A DNA stretch of 64,000 nucleotides, taken from the NCBI GenBank assembly GCA_017592665.1, contig JAGFNW010000003.1:248001-312000 (forward strand). Reading direction: 5' to 3'. Below, in pieces: positions 24,758 to 33,592 of this stretch; the first letter of the stretch is position 1, and the number at the start of each line of letters is the position of its first letter. Under the pieces are notes generated by a model. The model had not been told where the DNA came from and made no database searches. It was given only the letters and a program-made list of their open reading frames with translations. The translations under genes and the position numbers were made by a program. The stretch is from Streptosporangiaceae bacterium NEAU-GS5. Its GTDB lineage: Bacteria > Actinomycetota > Actinomycetes > Streptosporangiales > Streptosporangiaceae.

Positions 24758-26944
24758 TTGCGAGCCCACCTGCGCCGTCTCATCGCAGCGCTCCATGTCA
24801 CGGCCATCATGGCCGGGGCCGCCGCGCTGCTCGTCACTGTGGCGACCGGACCGGCATCGGCCGCGACGCCGCAGGGCCGCGTCGTGGTGATCGGCGTGCC
24901 CGGGCTGCTCTGGTCGGATCTGTCGGAGCACGAGACGCCGAACCTGTGGCGACTGGCCGGCCAGGGCGGGGCCGCGTCCATGTCCACCCGCGCCGTGCCG
25001 CCAGAGGGCCTGAGCATCACCTGTCCCATCGCGGGCTGGTTGACCGTCTCCGCAGGCCAGCGCGCCGGGGTGCCCTATGTGACGGGAGGCCCCACGGGCT
25101 GCGGACTGCCGCAGGCGCCGGTGGCGGCGGCTGACGGGTCGGCGACCGTCCCCGGCTGGGCGGCAATGGCCGCCTACCAGCAGACGGGATCCTTCAAGGC
25201 GCGGATCGGACTGCTGGCGACCTCGGTGGCGGCGGCCGGTGGCAAGGTCGCGGCGATCGGGCCTGGGGCGGCGCTCGCGGCCGCCGACACGACGGGCCGG
25301 GTCGCGAAGTACGCGGCCGCGCAGGACCAACTACCCGATCTGTCGCCCTATTCGCTCGTCGTCGCCGAGGCCGACGACATCGCCCGTGCCTGGGTCGAGG
25401 GCCGGCAGGCCGATCGGCGGGGATCGATCACAGCCGCGGACGCCGTGGTCGGCCGGATCCTGAGCCGTGTCCCGAGCGGCTCGACGGTCCTCGTCGCAGG
25501 GATATCCGACGCGTCGCCGGAGGCCCATCTCCACGTCGCGATCGCGGTCGGCGGCCCATATCGGCACGGGTTGCTGACGGCCTCCTCGACCCGGCAGGAC
25601 GGGCTGGTCACCATCACGGACCTGACCGCCACTGTCCTGCACCGGCTCGGCGTGCCGGTCCCCGACGGCGTCGTCGGCCGGGAGTGGGCCAACGACGGCG
25701 AGGCCCCCGCGGGCGTCGCCGAGACGGCCTCTCAGCTGGCCGACGCGGACTTGGCCAGTCAGGTGCTCAAGCAGGTGCGCGAGCCCTTCTTCATCGCACT
25801 CGTCGTCATTCAGCTGCTGTTCTACGGCCTGGCGGCGGCGGTCGTCCGCCGCTACCGCCGGATGCTGACCGCTATACAGGTCGTCGGCGTGATAAGCGGC
25901 GCCGTGCCGATCGCCACGTTCCTGGCGCAGCTCGTGCCGTGGTGGGGCTTCGCGCATCCGATGCCCGCGCTCGTGCTGACGATCGCCGGGTTCGCGGGGG
26001 CCGTGGCCGGATTGGCGTTCGCCGGGCCGTGGCGCGCGGCGGTGCTCGGGCCGCTGACCGTGGTGGCCGGGATCAGTTCGCTAGCGTTGCTCATCGACGT
26101 CATGACCGGCTCCCGCCTGCAGGTGAACGCCGTTACCGGCTACGAGCCGGTGACCGGGGGCCGGTTCTACGGCTTCGGCAACATCGCGTTCGCCGTCTAC
26201 GCGATCGGGACGATTCTGGCGTTGGCCGGGGTCGCGCAGGCCACACGTCCGACGATCTGGGCGAGGGCCGGCGTGATCTCCTATGGTCTGCTGGCGATCT
26301 TCGCGGATGGGTGGCCGGGGTGGGGGGCGGACTTCGGCGGGGTTCCGGCGTTCGTCCTTGGATTCGCCGTGTTCGTACTGATGATCTTGGGTCGCCGGGT
26401 CTCGATCGTGCGGCTGGCTCTCATCGCCGCCGCCGGTTTGGTGCTCATCATGGGCATTGCGATCGTCGACTGGCTCCGTCCAGCCGAGAGCCGTACGCAT
26501 CTGGGGGAATTCGTCCAGCAGGTCATCGACGGCGACGCCGGGGCCGTGGTCGGCCGCAAGCTGGGAGCGATGCTGCACACGCTGACCAACCTCCCGCTGA
26601 CGATCCTGTCGCTGGTCGCGATCGCGTTCCTCTTCCTCGTGCTCGCGCGCCCGTCCCGGTGGGGCGCGGCCGCGCTCAGCCTCGCGTACGGCCAGGCCCC
26701 CGCGTTGCGCGCCGGGCTCTTCGGCGCCTTCACCACAGGATTGGCCGGATTCGTGATCAACGACTCGGGCATCGCCATCCCCGCCATGGGCCTCACGGTC
26801 GCCATACCTCTCACGCTCGCGGCGTCAGTGCGGGCCCTTCAGCTGACGCGGCCGGACGGCGCCCTCGCGCCGGATTCGTCGCCGCCCACCAGACGAGAGC
26901 CACCGTCAGCGCCAGCAGCGCCCACGGGATCACCTGCGACCTGA
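24758..26944 (+). CDS. Large membrane protein with alkaline-phosphatase-like extracellular domain
   Basis: A 728-residue protein. A signal sequence ends ASAATPQ near residue 37; residues 40-320 have the outline of an alkaline phosphatase/sulfatase fold (GRVVVIGVPGLLWSDL at the start, LVTITDLTATVLHRLGVPVPDG near the end). About ten membrane segments follow from residue 340, and a disordered Pro/Ser-rich tail. The nucleophile and metal ligands of true phosphatases are not clear, so the domain may be inactive. Such proteins are common in actinomycetes without known role. TTG start at 24758 with GGAGG seven bases upstream. Its end overlaps the next gene, on the other strand, by 134 bases. Confidence 0.85.
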   Translation: MRAHLRRLIAALHVTAIMAGAAALLVTVATGPASAATPQGRVVVIGVPGLLWSDLSEHETPNLWRLAGQGGAASMSTRAVPPEGLSITCPIAGWLTVSAGQRAGVPYVTGGPTGCGLPQAPVAAADGSATVPGWAAMAAYQQTGSFKARIGLLATSVAAAGGKVAAIGPGAALAAADTTGRVAKYAAAQDQLPDLSPYSLVVAEADDIARAWVEGRQADRRGSITAADAVVGRILSRVPSGSTVLVAGISDASPEAHLHVAIAVGGPYRHGLLTASSTRQDGLVTITDLTATVLHRLGVPVPDGVVGREWANDGEAPAGVAETASQLADADLASQVLKQVREPFFIALVVIQLLFYGLAAAVVRRYRRMLTAIQVVGVISGAVPIATFLAQLVPWWGFAHPMPALVLTIAGFAGAVAGLAFAGPWRAAVLGPLTVVAGISSLALLIDVMTGSRLQVNAVTGYEPVTGGRFYGFGNIAFAVYAIGTILALAGVAQATRPTIWARAGVISYGLLAIFADGWPGWGADFGGVPAFVLGFAVFVLMILGRRVSIVRLALIAAAGLVLIMGIAIVDWLRPAESRTHLGEFVQQVIDGDAGAVVGRKLGAMLHTLTNLPLTILSLVAIAFLFLVLARPSRWGAAALSLAYGQAPALRAGLFGAFTTGLAGFVINDSGIAIPAMGLTVAIPLTLAASVRALQLTRPDGALAPDSSPPTRREPPSAPAAPTGSPAT

Positions 26945-28301
26945 CGCCCGTCACCAGCCAGTGCAGGTCGGGCGGCTGATCCTGCTGCCGCGCCGGAAGA
27001 TAGGCCAGGGACAGCAGGCCGAGCCGTACGACCAGGAAGAGGTCCAGCCCGGTCGTCGCCGGGATCAACGCGATGAGAGCGAAGCCGAGGCCGTCATACC
27101 AGGGCAACGCATACGGCGTGGCGAACAGCCAGGCCACGGCGAACGCCACGGCCACGCCCGGCGCGTCGTGGGGCACTACCCGGAGCAGGAGCCGGCAGAG
27201 CAGGGCCAGCATGGCCAGCGAGCCGAGCTGGATCCAGATCCGATAGGCGCCCGGCCCGAACGCCTCCTGCAGGCCGTATTGGAGCAGCTTCCAGGGTGTC
27301 GCGAGGGAGACCGATTTGCTGGCGTTGCGGACCTGATCCAACACGTGCGGCCCGGCCAGCACGTACGCCACGGCGGCGGTCACGACGGCGGCTCCCGCGA
27401 CCAGGAAGAGACGGCGAAGGTCACGGCGCAGCTCCCACGCGGGACCGAGGGCGACCAGCCCGACCGTCACCTTGACCGCGACGCCCAACCCGAGCAGCGC
27501 CCCTGACACGAGCGGCCGCCCCGGACCCACCACGAGCGCCGCGACGACGAACACGATGGCGAGTGTGTCGACGTGCATCCCTGCCGCCAGCTGATAGACC
27601 ACCAGGGGGTTGACGATCCACAGCAGGGCCGCCCGCCGCTGCCGCTCCGGATCGTCGCGGTTGAAGCGATGCAGCAGCAGCCCGGTCGCGACGAAGGCAG
27701 CGGCGTTGGCCACCGCCAGCCAGAACACCGTCAGGCGGAGGGACTCGCCGCCGAGGAGGCTCGCCAACGCCTGCACGGCCGTCGCGACGGGCCCATAGAC
27801 GCTGGTCGTGTCGCGCCACTCTTCGACGGCTCCGATGACGGGGTCGCCCGGCAATCCGGAGGCGACCGTCGCATAGGGGTCGTGGCCGAGGACGGCCATC
27901 CGCCCGTAGGCGGCGTAGTTGAGATGGTCGGCCGATCCATAGGGGGGCAGGAACGCCAGCACAGCGGCGATCACGCAGCCGGCGAGAAGTAGCCAACGGG
28001 CGTCGATCCGGATCGTGCGCAGGCCGGCCGCCAGCCCGATCGTGCCGAGGATGACGACGGCGGCGGCCATGCCGACCACGAGGTGCGGATCGGGATGAGC
28101 GGGCAGCCACAGAGGGAGCCGACCGGATCCGGCCAGCGGCGGCACCATGGCCGACGGCCCGAGGAGCGCGATCACCACGGTCAGGGCGAGCGCGGCGGCC
28201 ATGCATCCCGCGGCCAGATGTCCGCGCCACGACCAAGCAGGTCTGCCGACCGCCCCCAAAGGGCCCGGTCGGCGAGATGCTGCCTCCTGCCCTCGCGCCA
28301 C
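26811..28301 (-). CDS. GT-C polyprenol-phosphate-mannose-dependent mannosyltransferase-like (MptA/B type)
   Basis: A 496-residue membrane protein with about twelve hydrophobic segments. A loop after the first segments reads PYGSADHLNYAAYGRMAVLGHDPY, and TTSVYGPVATAVQALAS follows, both typical of actinobacterial alpha-(1,6)-mannosyltransferases that elongate lipomannan-like glycolipids outside the membrane using polyprenyl phosphomannose. The GTG at 28301 is the first start; it is not well supported by a ribosome site. The 3' end overlaps the convergent phosphatase-like gene. A GT2 glycosyltransferase is encoded just upstream on the same strand. Confidence 0.82.
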   Translation of the reverse strand: MARGQEAASRRPGPLGAVGRPAWSWRGHLAAGCMAAALALTVVIALLGPSAMVPPLAGSGRLPLWLPAHPDPHLVVGMAAAVVILGTIGLAAGLRTIRIDARWLLLAGCVIAAVLAFLPPYGSADHLNYAAYGRMAVLGHDPYATVASGLPGDPVIGAVEEWRDTTSVYGPVATAVQALASLLGGESLRLTVFWLAVANAAAFVATGLLLHRFNRDDPERQRRAALLWIVNPLVVYQLAAGMHVDTLAIVFVVAALVVGPGRPLVSGALLGLGVAVKVTVGLVALGPAWELRRDLRRLFLVAGAAVVTAAVAYVLAGPHVLDQVRNASKSVSLATPWKLLQYGLQEAFGPGAYRIWIQLGSLAMLALLCRLLLRVVPHDAPGVAVAFAVAWLFATPYALPWYDGLGFALIALIPATTGLDLFLVVRLGLLSLAYLPARQQDQPPDLHWLVTGVRSQVIPWALLALTVALVWWAATNPARGRRPAASAEGPALTPRA

Positions 28302-28362
28302 CGAATGATTTCAGCACAACCCCACGACAACTTCGGCACGCCCTCGATCCGGCACGCCCAGA

Positions 28363-28610
28363 CACACTCAGACAGGCCACACTCAGACAGGCACACTCAG
28401 ACTTCGGCGCGCCAGAAACTCGGCGCGCCAGATACTCAGCGCGCCGAAGTCGGGGGCGCCGAACTCAGCGCGCCGAACTCAGCGCGCCGAACTCAGGGCA
28501 TCAAACTCAGCGCGGCGCGCCACCGGACACAAAGCGCCACCGGACACAAAGCGCCACCGGACAAAGCACCACCGGACACAAAGCATCACCGGACGCGAGG
28601 GCGTCACCGG
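28363..28610. repeat. Three adjoining blocks of different short tandem repeats
   Basis: Between the GT2 and GT-C genes (28302-28621, no gene seen) three repeat families abut: CACACTCAGACAGGC three times from 28363; a 16-base unit CGCGCCGAACTCAGCG several times from about 28402 to 28516; and a 17-base unit GCGCCACCGGACACAAA about six times from 28519 to 28610, the last copies degenerate and reaching toward the end of the GT2 gene. Confidence 0.85.
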
Positions 28611-28621
28611 GCGAGCCGGCT

Positions 28622-29410
28622 TCAGCGGGGGCGGCGGATGGCTTCGGCGCCTTTTTGGACGGCCGGGTCGCGGGTCGTCAGGGCCAGGGCCACGTCGCGG
28701 AGCTGGCGGGCCCGGTGGACTTGGGACCGCCAGTCGGTGCCCGTCGCCCGGTGGGCCATGTCGACCTCGACCTCGACGACCCGGAAGCCTTTTCGGATCA
28801 GGTCGATCGTCATCCCGGTCTCGACGCCGAAGCCGTGCGCCAGCGGACGGGCCGCTTCGAACGCGGATCGTGTCAGGCACCGCTGCCCGTTGAGCGGCTG
28901 CGTCGCATCCCAACCCGTCGCCCGTTTTATGCCGTCATGGGCGAGCTTGACCACCATGCCGTGCCCGCCGAGCTTCACTCGGGCCGAGAAGACGGCGATG
29001 GTCATGTCGGCCGTGCCGGCCCGGATGGGCGCGATGAGCGGGACGGCCTCGCGAGCCGTCTCGCCCAGGTCGGCGTCGAGGAACAGCAGGTGCCGTGCGA
29101 CGACCGCACCCTCACCTGGCGGCGGCGGCGCCGGGAGGGGGGATTCCTCGTCGAGGAGGCGTACGGCCTCGGCGCCGCTTTCCATGGCGGCGGCCTTGCC
29201 GCGGTTGCGGCTGTGCCGGATCACCCGCGCCCCGGCGGCCCGGGCCACGCGGCCCGTCTCGTCGGACGAGCCGTCGTCGACGACGACCACGAGGTCGACT
29301 CCGGGCAGCCGCAGGGCGGCCGCCACGGTAACTCCGATCCGGTCGGCCTCGTCCTTGGCCGGAATGACGACGGCCGTATCCGGGCCGCGCCGGACCAGCT
29401 CATCCGCCAT
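28622..29410 (-). CDS. Family 2 glycosyltransferase (DPM1/GpgS-like)
   Basis: A 262-residue cytosolic GT-A enzyme. AVVIPAKDEADRIG at the N-terminus, VDDGSSDETG near residue 45 and the metal-binding LFLDADLGE near 112 are the family motifs. The substrate could be polyprenyl phosphate (dolichol-phosphate mannose synthase-like), which would suit the nearby GT-C enzyme that needs such a donor, or 3-phosphoglycerate (GpgS-like); sequence alone does not decide. Its ATG overlaps the end of the STAS gene by 11 bases, so translation is coupled. Confidence 0.87.
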   Translation of the reverse strand: MADELVRRGPDTAVVIPAKDEADRIGVTVAAALRLPGVDLVVVVDDGSSDETGRVARAAGARVIRHSRNRGKAAAMESGAEAVRLLDEESPLPAPPPPGEGAVVARHLLFLDADLGETAREAVPLIAPIRAGTADMTIAVFSARVKLGGHGMVVKLAHDGIKRATGWDATQPLNGQRCLTRSAFEAARPLAHGFGVETGMTIDLIRKGFRVVEVEVDMAHRATGTDWRSQVHRARQLRDVALALTTRDPAVQKGAEAIRRPR

Positions 29411-29744
29411 CGACTGCCGGCACCGTCTCGTGGACTGTGAACACCGAGTCGAGCCCGGTCACCTGAAGGATCTTCCGTACCGCCGGACGTGGCGCAGCCA
29501 CCTCCAGCCGCCCACCCCGCTCGCGGAGCCGCTTGAGCGCCGACAGCAGCACGTTCATGCCGGTGGAGTCACAGAATTCGACTCCGGACATGTCGATCAC
29601 CACTCGCTCGGGCCCGGTCTCCAACAGGCGCGTGAACTCCGCCTGCAGGCGGGGTGCGGTGTATAGGTCGATTTCGCCGGAGACCGTCAGGACGGCGTGA
29701 CCGGCGTGGGATTGCGTCGCGACTTTGAGCTCCACAGCGCGCAC
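29400..29744 (-). CDS. STAS-domain anti-sigma factor antagonist
   Basis: A 114-residue protein consisting of one STAS domain. The phosphorylation site is in VEFCDSTGMNVLL. Such proteins bind an RsbW-type kinase and release a sigma factor when unphosphorylated. A GTG at 29744 was chosen because GGAGG stands 13 bases upstream; GTG at 29735 is also possible. A candidate kinase partner (RsbW-like) is at 33593 but is not adjacent, so pairing is uncertain. The gene overlaps the GT2 gene. Confidence 0.9.
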   Translation of the reverse strand: MRAVELKVATQSHAGHAVLTVSGEIDLYTAPRLQAEFTRLLETGPERVVIDMSGVEFCDSTGMNVLLSALKRLRERGGRLEVAAPRPAVRKILQVTGLDSVFTVHETVPAVDGG

Positions 29745-29942
29745 ACTAGCGCCGTACTGCCTCCGGGTCACGTTTCTCCGGAACACCCGAAGAGTCGTCC
29801 GCCCTTTGTCCCCGATTCGGGCACGCGTAAACGCTGAGTGCGCGAAACTTAACCCAATGCGACACCGGCATGGCCGGAAGAGGGGGAGGCCCGGAACCTC
29901 CGCGTCCGGCCGCTACTTCTGAGCGAAGGAGCGGACGTCGAG

Positions 29943-30479
29943 ATGGCGGGTCCGACTGCAGGAATGAACAGCGATCTCCCCGAGGATCCTCAGCGAGTGC
30001 GGCTGCGCGAGCGGCTTGAGGGCATCCAGATCAGGACCGAAAAGGCGGCGTCGTGGCGACAGGCGACACGGCCATTGCGCGCCTTGCTCAATCGTGAGGG
30101 ATATGTACCGGTCAAGACACGGCTGTCGGTCGAGGATCTCGATTTCCTCGCCGAGGCGCGCGAGGAGCTGATCGACTTCGCCGAGCTCGGGCTGCGACTG
30201 CTCGACCTCCACCAGCCGCGTGACGCAGGCGGCATCACCAGCGACCGTGCGCATCCGATCCTGCGCTGCCGAAGCTGCATGTGGCGCTGGCCCTGCCCGA
30301 CATTTCGAGCCATGGCCGACGCGTTCGATCGTGGCGACCCATCCGAACCACCCACGCCGCGCGGTTCGGCAATTCCCACCTCGTTCGGCGCCACCGACTA
30401 TGGCGACATCCTGGCGCCCCAAGGGCCGCCGCCCTACGCCGTCCCGTACGCCCGTCCCATCTCAGAAGGCCCTCAGTAA
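29943..30479 (+). CDS. Conserved actinobacterial protein with CxxC-x5-C motif
   Basis: A 178-residue soluble protein of unknown function. The first two thirds are helical and charged (LRALLNREGYVPVKTRLSVE). The motif CRSCMWRWPCPTFRAMAD near residue 108, with an upstream histidine, resembles a small zinc- or iron-binding knuckle seen in many short actinomycete proteins. The tail is Pro/Tyr-rich and disordered. GAAGGAG lies 12 bases before the ATG. The convergent histidine kinase gene ends 17 bases away. Confidence 0.8.
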   Translation: MAGPTAGMNSDLPEDPQRVRLRERLEGIQIRTEKAASWRQATRPLRALLNREGYVPVKTRLSVEDLDFLAEAREELIDFAELGLRLLDLHQPRDAGGITSDRAHPILRCRSCMWRWPCPTFRAMADAFDRGDPSEPPTPRGSAIPTSFGATDYGDILAPQGPPPYAVPYARPISEGPQ

Positions 30480-30496
30480 TTCCAGCCCCCGGCAAT

Positions 30497-31591
30497 TCAG
30501 GGAGCCAACGGAAGCCGGATCTCGAAACGGCACCCTGGAGGCTCGTTCACCACCTCGATGGCACCCTGATGCGCCTCGACGATGCCGCGGGCAATGGCCA
30601 GTCCCAGGCCGGCGCCCCCGTCAGGCCCAGGAGTCCGGGCCGCCTCGCCGCGGAAGGCCACATCGAACACGCGTGGCAGGTCATCCAGCGGAATCCCGCC
30701 GCACGCGTCCTTCACTCCCAGCACCGCCAGCCTGCCCTCGCTCCGGGCCTCGATGACGACCTCCCCATCCGGAGGCGTGTGCCGTACGCCATTGACCACG
30801 AGATTCCGCAGCGCCCGCACCAGCGCGCCCGCGTCGGCCTCCATCGGGATGACCTCCGCGGCGTCGACGCGCAGGCTCACCCCCTTCGACCTCGCGAGCG
30901 GCTCGACGACGGCCAGCGCGTCGGCCACCACGTCGGCCAGGCCGACCCGGTGCGGCGACAGGCGCAGCGCCCCCGCGTGGATCCGGGACAGCTCGAACAG
31001 GTCGTCGACCATCCCCGACAGCCGGTCGACCTCCAGCCGGATCTGCGTGTGGTAGCGCTTGACGGTGTCGGGGTCGTCGGCCACGCCGTCTTCGAGCGCC
31101 TCGGCCATGGCGCGCATTCCGGCGAGCGGCGTGCGCAGGTCGTGGCTGACCCAGGCGACGAGGTCGCGGCGCGCGCTTTCCAGGGCACGCTCGCGCTCCC
31201 GTGCGCGGCGCAGGCGCTCGTGGGCCTGCTCGAGCGCGTCGCTGATCGTCTCCAGTTCCCTCGGGAGGCGCCGCTCGGGCGGGGTGAACTCTCCAGTGGG
31301 CGGTACGGCCTCCACGGCCGCGACCAGCCCCCTGCTGGCCGTCACGATCCGCCGCCCGACGACCACGGCGACGCCGAGCCCGGCGAAGCCGCCGATGCTG
31401 AGGACCACGAAGACCACCTTGTCGTCATTGATCATCGCGAGCATCGCCGCGACCACTCCGGCGAGCGTGGACGACAGCGTGACCAGCGCGACCACGGCCA
31501 CCATGACGCCGATGGACAGGGATCGGCGCAGGGCCATGACGCCCACTCCTACGCCGACCAGCGCGACCGCCATCCACAGCAGAATGATCAC
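30497..31591 (-). CDS. Sensor histidine kinase
   Basis: A 364-residue membrane kinase. Three or four hydrophobic segments fill the first 85 residues with little extracellular sequence, so the signal may be membrane-related. The H-box VSHDLRTPLAG holds the phosphorylated histidine; N-box NLVVNGVRHTPP, and the glycine-rich DACGGIPLD and GAGLGLAIARG complete the ATP-binding domain. Its ATG overlaps the stop of the response regulator by four bases (31588-31591), so the two make one two-component system. Confidence 0.95.
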   Translation of the reverse strand: MIILLWMAVALVGVGVGVMALRRSLSIGVMVAVVALVTLSSTLAGVVAAMLAMINDDKVVFVVLSIGGFAGLGVAVVVGRRIVTASRGLVAAVEAVPPTGEFTPPERRLPRELETISDALEQAHERLRRARERERALESARRDLVAWVSHDLRTPLAGMRAMAEALEDGVADDPDTVKRYHTQIRLEVDRLSGMVDDLFELSRIHAGALRLSPHRVGLADVVADALAVVEPLARSKGVSLRVDAAEVIPMEADAGALVRALRNLVVNGVRHTPPDGEVVIEARSEGRLAVLGVKDACGGIPLDDLPRVFDVAFRGEAARTPGPDGGAGLGLAIARGIVEAHQGAIEVVNEPPGCRFEIRLPLAP

Positions 31592-32277
31592 GACACTGGC
31601 TCATATCGGTAGCCGACGCCCCACACGGTGACGATCCGCTGCGGGTCGGTCGGATCCGCCTCGATCTTCTCGCGCAGCCGGCGTACGTGGACGGTGACGG
31701 TCGACGAGTCGCCGAACGACCAGCCCCACACCTGATCCAGCAGCTGGGCCCGGCTGAACGCCTGACGCGGGTTGCGCAGCAGATACGCCAGCAGATCGAA
31801 CTCCCGCGCGGTGAGCGTGATCTCGGTGTCGCCGAGCCGTACCTCATGGGCGCCCACATCCACCACCAGCGCACCGTCGCGAAGAATGCCCGTGCCGGCC
31901 GGCACGAGCGCGCCGTTGGCGCGGCGCAGCACCGACTGGACCCGAAGCGCCAGCTCACGCGGGCTGAACGGCTTGGTCACATAGTCGTCGGCGCCCGTCT
32001 CCAGGCCGACCACGCGGTCGATCTCCTCCCCCAGCGCGGTCAACATGATCACCGGCACCGGCCAGCGCTCGCGCAGCTTCCGGCACACCTGCAGGCCGTC
32101 CACCTTGGGCAGCATGAGATCGAGCACCAGCAGGTCGGGCGGGTCGGCCAGGGCGCGGCGCAGCGCCTCGGCGCCGTCGCCCACGCATTCGACATCGTGG
32201 CCGTCGCGCTCGAGATAACGGGTCACCACCTCGGCGACAGTGGGGTCGTCTTCAACGACCAGGATGCGCGTGGCCAC
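31588..32277 (-). CDS. OmpR/PhoB-family response regulator
   Basis: A 229-residue regulator. The receiver domain has the acidic pair VVEDDP, phospho-acceptor in LLVLDLMLPKVDG (Asp about 53), T in MLTA and K in TKPF. The C-terminal winged helix (ITLTAREFDLLAYLLRNPRQAFSRAQLL ... VTVHVRRLREKIE as separate stretches) binds DNA. It is the first gene of the operon with the histidine kinase. Target genes are unknown. Confidence 0.96.
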   Translation of the reverse strand: MATRILVVEDDPTVAEVVTRYLERDGHDVECVGDGAEALRRALADPPDLLVLDLMLPKVDGLQVCRKLRERWPVPVIMLTALGEEIDRVVGLETGADDYVTKPFSPRELALRVQSVLRRANGALVPAGTGILRDGALVVDVGAHEVRLGDTEITLTAREFDLLAYLLRNPRQAFSRAQLLDQVWGWSFGDSSTVTVHVRRLREKIEADPTDPQRIVTVWGVGYRYEPVS

Positions 32278-32447
32278 CCGACCTCCCGAAATTGCCGCCC
32301 ACCAACGAAGGGTATGCCTCCACGGTAGGCCTGACCTGGGTCATCGTCGCGCACCCGTCATCACACCGTAAGACCCGGCCGGAAGGCGTAGATCACGGCG
32401 CTGTTATAGATCTCGCGGCGCGCATCCCGAGCGCGTACCTTGTCCGT

Positions 32448-32609
32448 ATGGCTCGTGCTGTCTTGACCATCGTGGGGATCATTCTCGGAGTCTGGCTGGT
32501 CGTCGGCTTCGTCATCCCCGCCCTGTTCGCGACGCTGAAGTTCCTGCTTCTCGTCGCCGTGATCGCGGCCATCGTCATGGTCGTGGTCTTCGCAGTCGGC
32601 AAGCGCTAG
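32448..32609 (+). CDS. Small two-segment membrane protein
   Basis: A 53-residue protein, MARAVLTIVGIILGVWLVVG followed by a second hydrophobic stretch and a basic C-terminus (VGKR). No family function is known. The ATG at 32448 was chosen since upstream sequence in frame is not protein-like. It precedes the YidC-like cluster by 19 bases and may be co-transcribed with it. Confidence 0.7.
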   Translation: MARAVLTIVGIILGVWLVVGFVIPALFATLKFLLLVAVIAAIVMVVVFAVGKR

Positions 32610-32627
32610 CTCAACGCCGGCTACGCC

Positions 32628-32888
32628 ATGATCCAAGCCGTCGCCGACCTGCTCACCGGGGCGTTGCTCCTCGGTGTGCCGGCGGCGTGCGGCCTGGCCG
32701 CCGTGTCGATCCTGCTGTTCGCGTGGCTGCTCCGCGCGCTCACCGCCGCCTCCGCGCCCGCCGTTCGCGCCTCCAGGTCGCGTCTTGCCGCGTCCAGGCT
32801 CCATTTCGTACGGCTCGGCGACCCCGACACCCCGGGGCACGCACGACCACGAGCACCATCACACGACCTCGTCTTCGCCGCTCAGTAA
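32628..32888 (+). CDS. Small membrane protein upstream of YidC-like gene (DUF6412-like)
   Basis: An 86-residue protein with two hydrophobic segments (LLTGALLLGVPAACGLAAVS and the adjacent LLFAWLLRALTAA) and a polar tail rich in Arg, His and Pro. The setting, directly upstream of a short YidC-like insertase, matches small DUF6412-type proteins in other actinomycetes; the family assignment is tentative. It ends 30 bases before the YidC-like start. Confidence 0.65.
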   Translation: MIQAVADLLTGALLLGVPAACGLAAVSILLFAWLLRALTAASAPAVRASRSRLAASRLHFVRLGDPDTPGHARPRAPSHDLVFAAQ

Positions 32889-32918
32889 TCCACCAAGCCG
32901 CCGAAGAGGGGTTCCTCC

Positions 32919-33566
32919 GTGTTCGATTTCGTGCTCGACCCTGCCTACCAACTGATCTACGCGGTCTCCGCGCACACCGGCCCGCTGCTCGCCATCGTCG
33001 CCTTCACCGTCGCCGTACGGCTCCTGCTGCTCCCATTGAGCATTCGCCAGTCACGCTCCGTGAAGGGGAGGCTGCGGCTCAAGCCGCAAGTCGACCGCCT
33101 GCGCGCCCGTCACTCCCGTGACCCAGCGCGACTCGTCCGCGAGATCAACGACCTGTACGCCGAGGAAGGGACCTCGCAGTTCGCCGGGATCGGGCCGGCC
33201 ATCGCGCAGGCGCCGTTCCTGACCATCCTCTATCGGCTGTTCGTATCGGCCACGATCGCCGGGCACGCCAACCTGCTGCTGGCCCAGGGCGTGCTGGGGG
33301 TTCCGCTGGGCGAGCACCTGGCCGCGGTGGTCGCGAATCCACCGGCCCTTGCCGTCTACCTGGTGCTGCTCGCGCTCATAGCCGTGGTCGCGTGGCAGGC
33401 GTCTCGCCTGATGGGGCGGATGGACGCGTCGTCCGGACGGTTGGTGCGACTCATGCCGTACGGAACGGTGGCGATGGCGGCGCTGCTGCCGTTCGCGGCG
33501 GGAATCTATTTGCTGATCAGCACCACGTGGACGACGGTCGAACGCGCCGTGCTCTACGCTGCCTGA
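32919..33566 (+). CDS. Short YidC/Oxa1-family membrane insertase paralog
   Basis: A 215-residue protein with five hydrophobic segments and no large periplasmic domain. The first segment holds VAVRLLLLPLSIRQSRS, whose arginine corresponds to the positively charged groove residue of YidC, followed by the cytosolic coiled region (RLKPQVDRLRARHSRDPARL). At 215 residues it is shorter than the housekeeping YidC of actinomycetes, which lies near the replication origin. GTG start at 32919, GAGGGG upstream. It probably inserts particular small membrane proteins. Confidence 0.88.
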   Translation: MFDFVLDPAYQLIYAVSAHTGPLLAIVAFTVAVRLLLLPLSIRQSRSVKGRLRLKPQVDRLRARHSRDPARLVREINDLYAEEGTSQFAGIGPAIAQAPFLTILYRLFVSATIAGHANLLLAQGVLGVPLGEHLAAVVANPPALAVYLVLLALIAVVAWQASRLMGRMDASSGRLVRLMPYGTVAMAALLPFAAGIYLLISTTWTTVERAVLYAA

Positions 33567-33592
33567 CCCGCTGCCGACACACGCCTGAAGAC

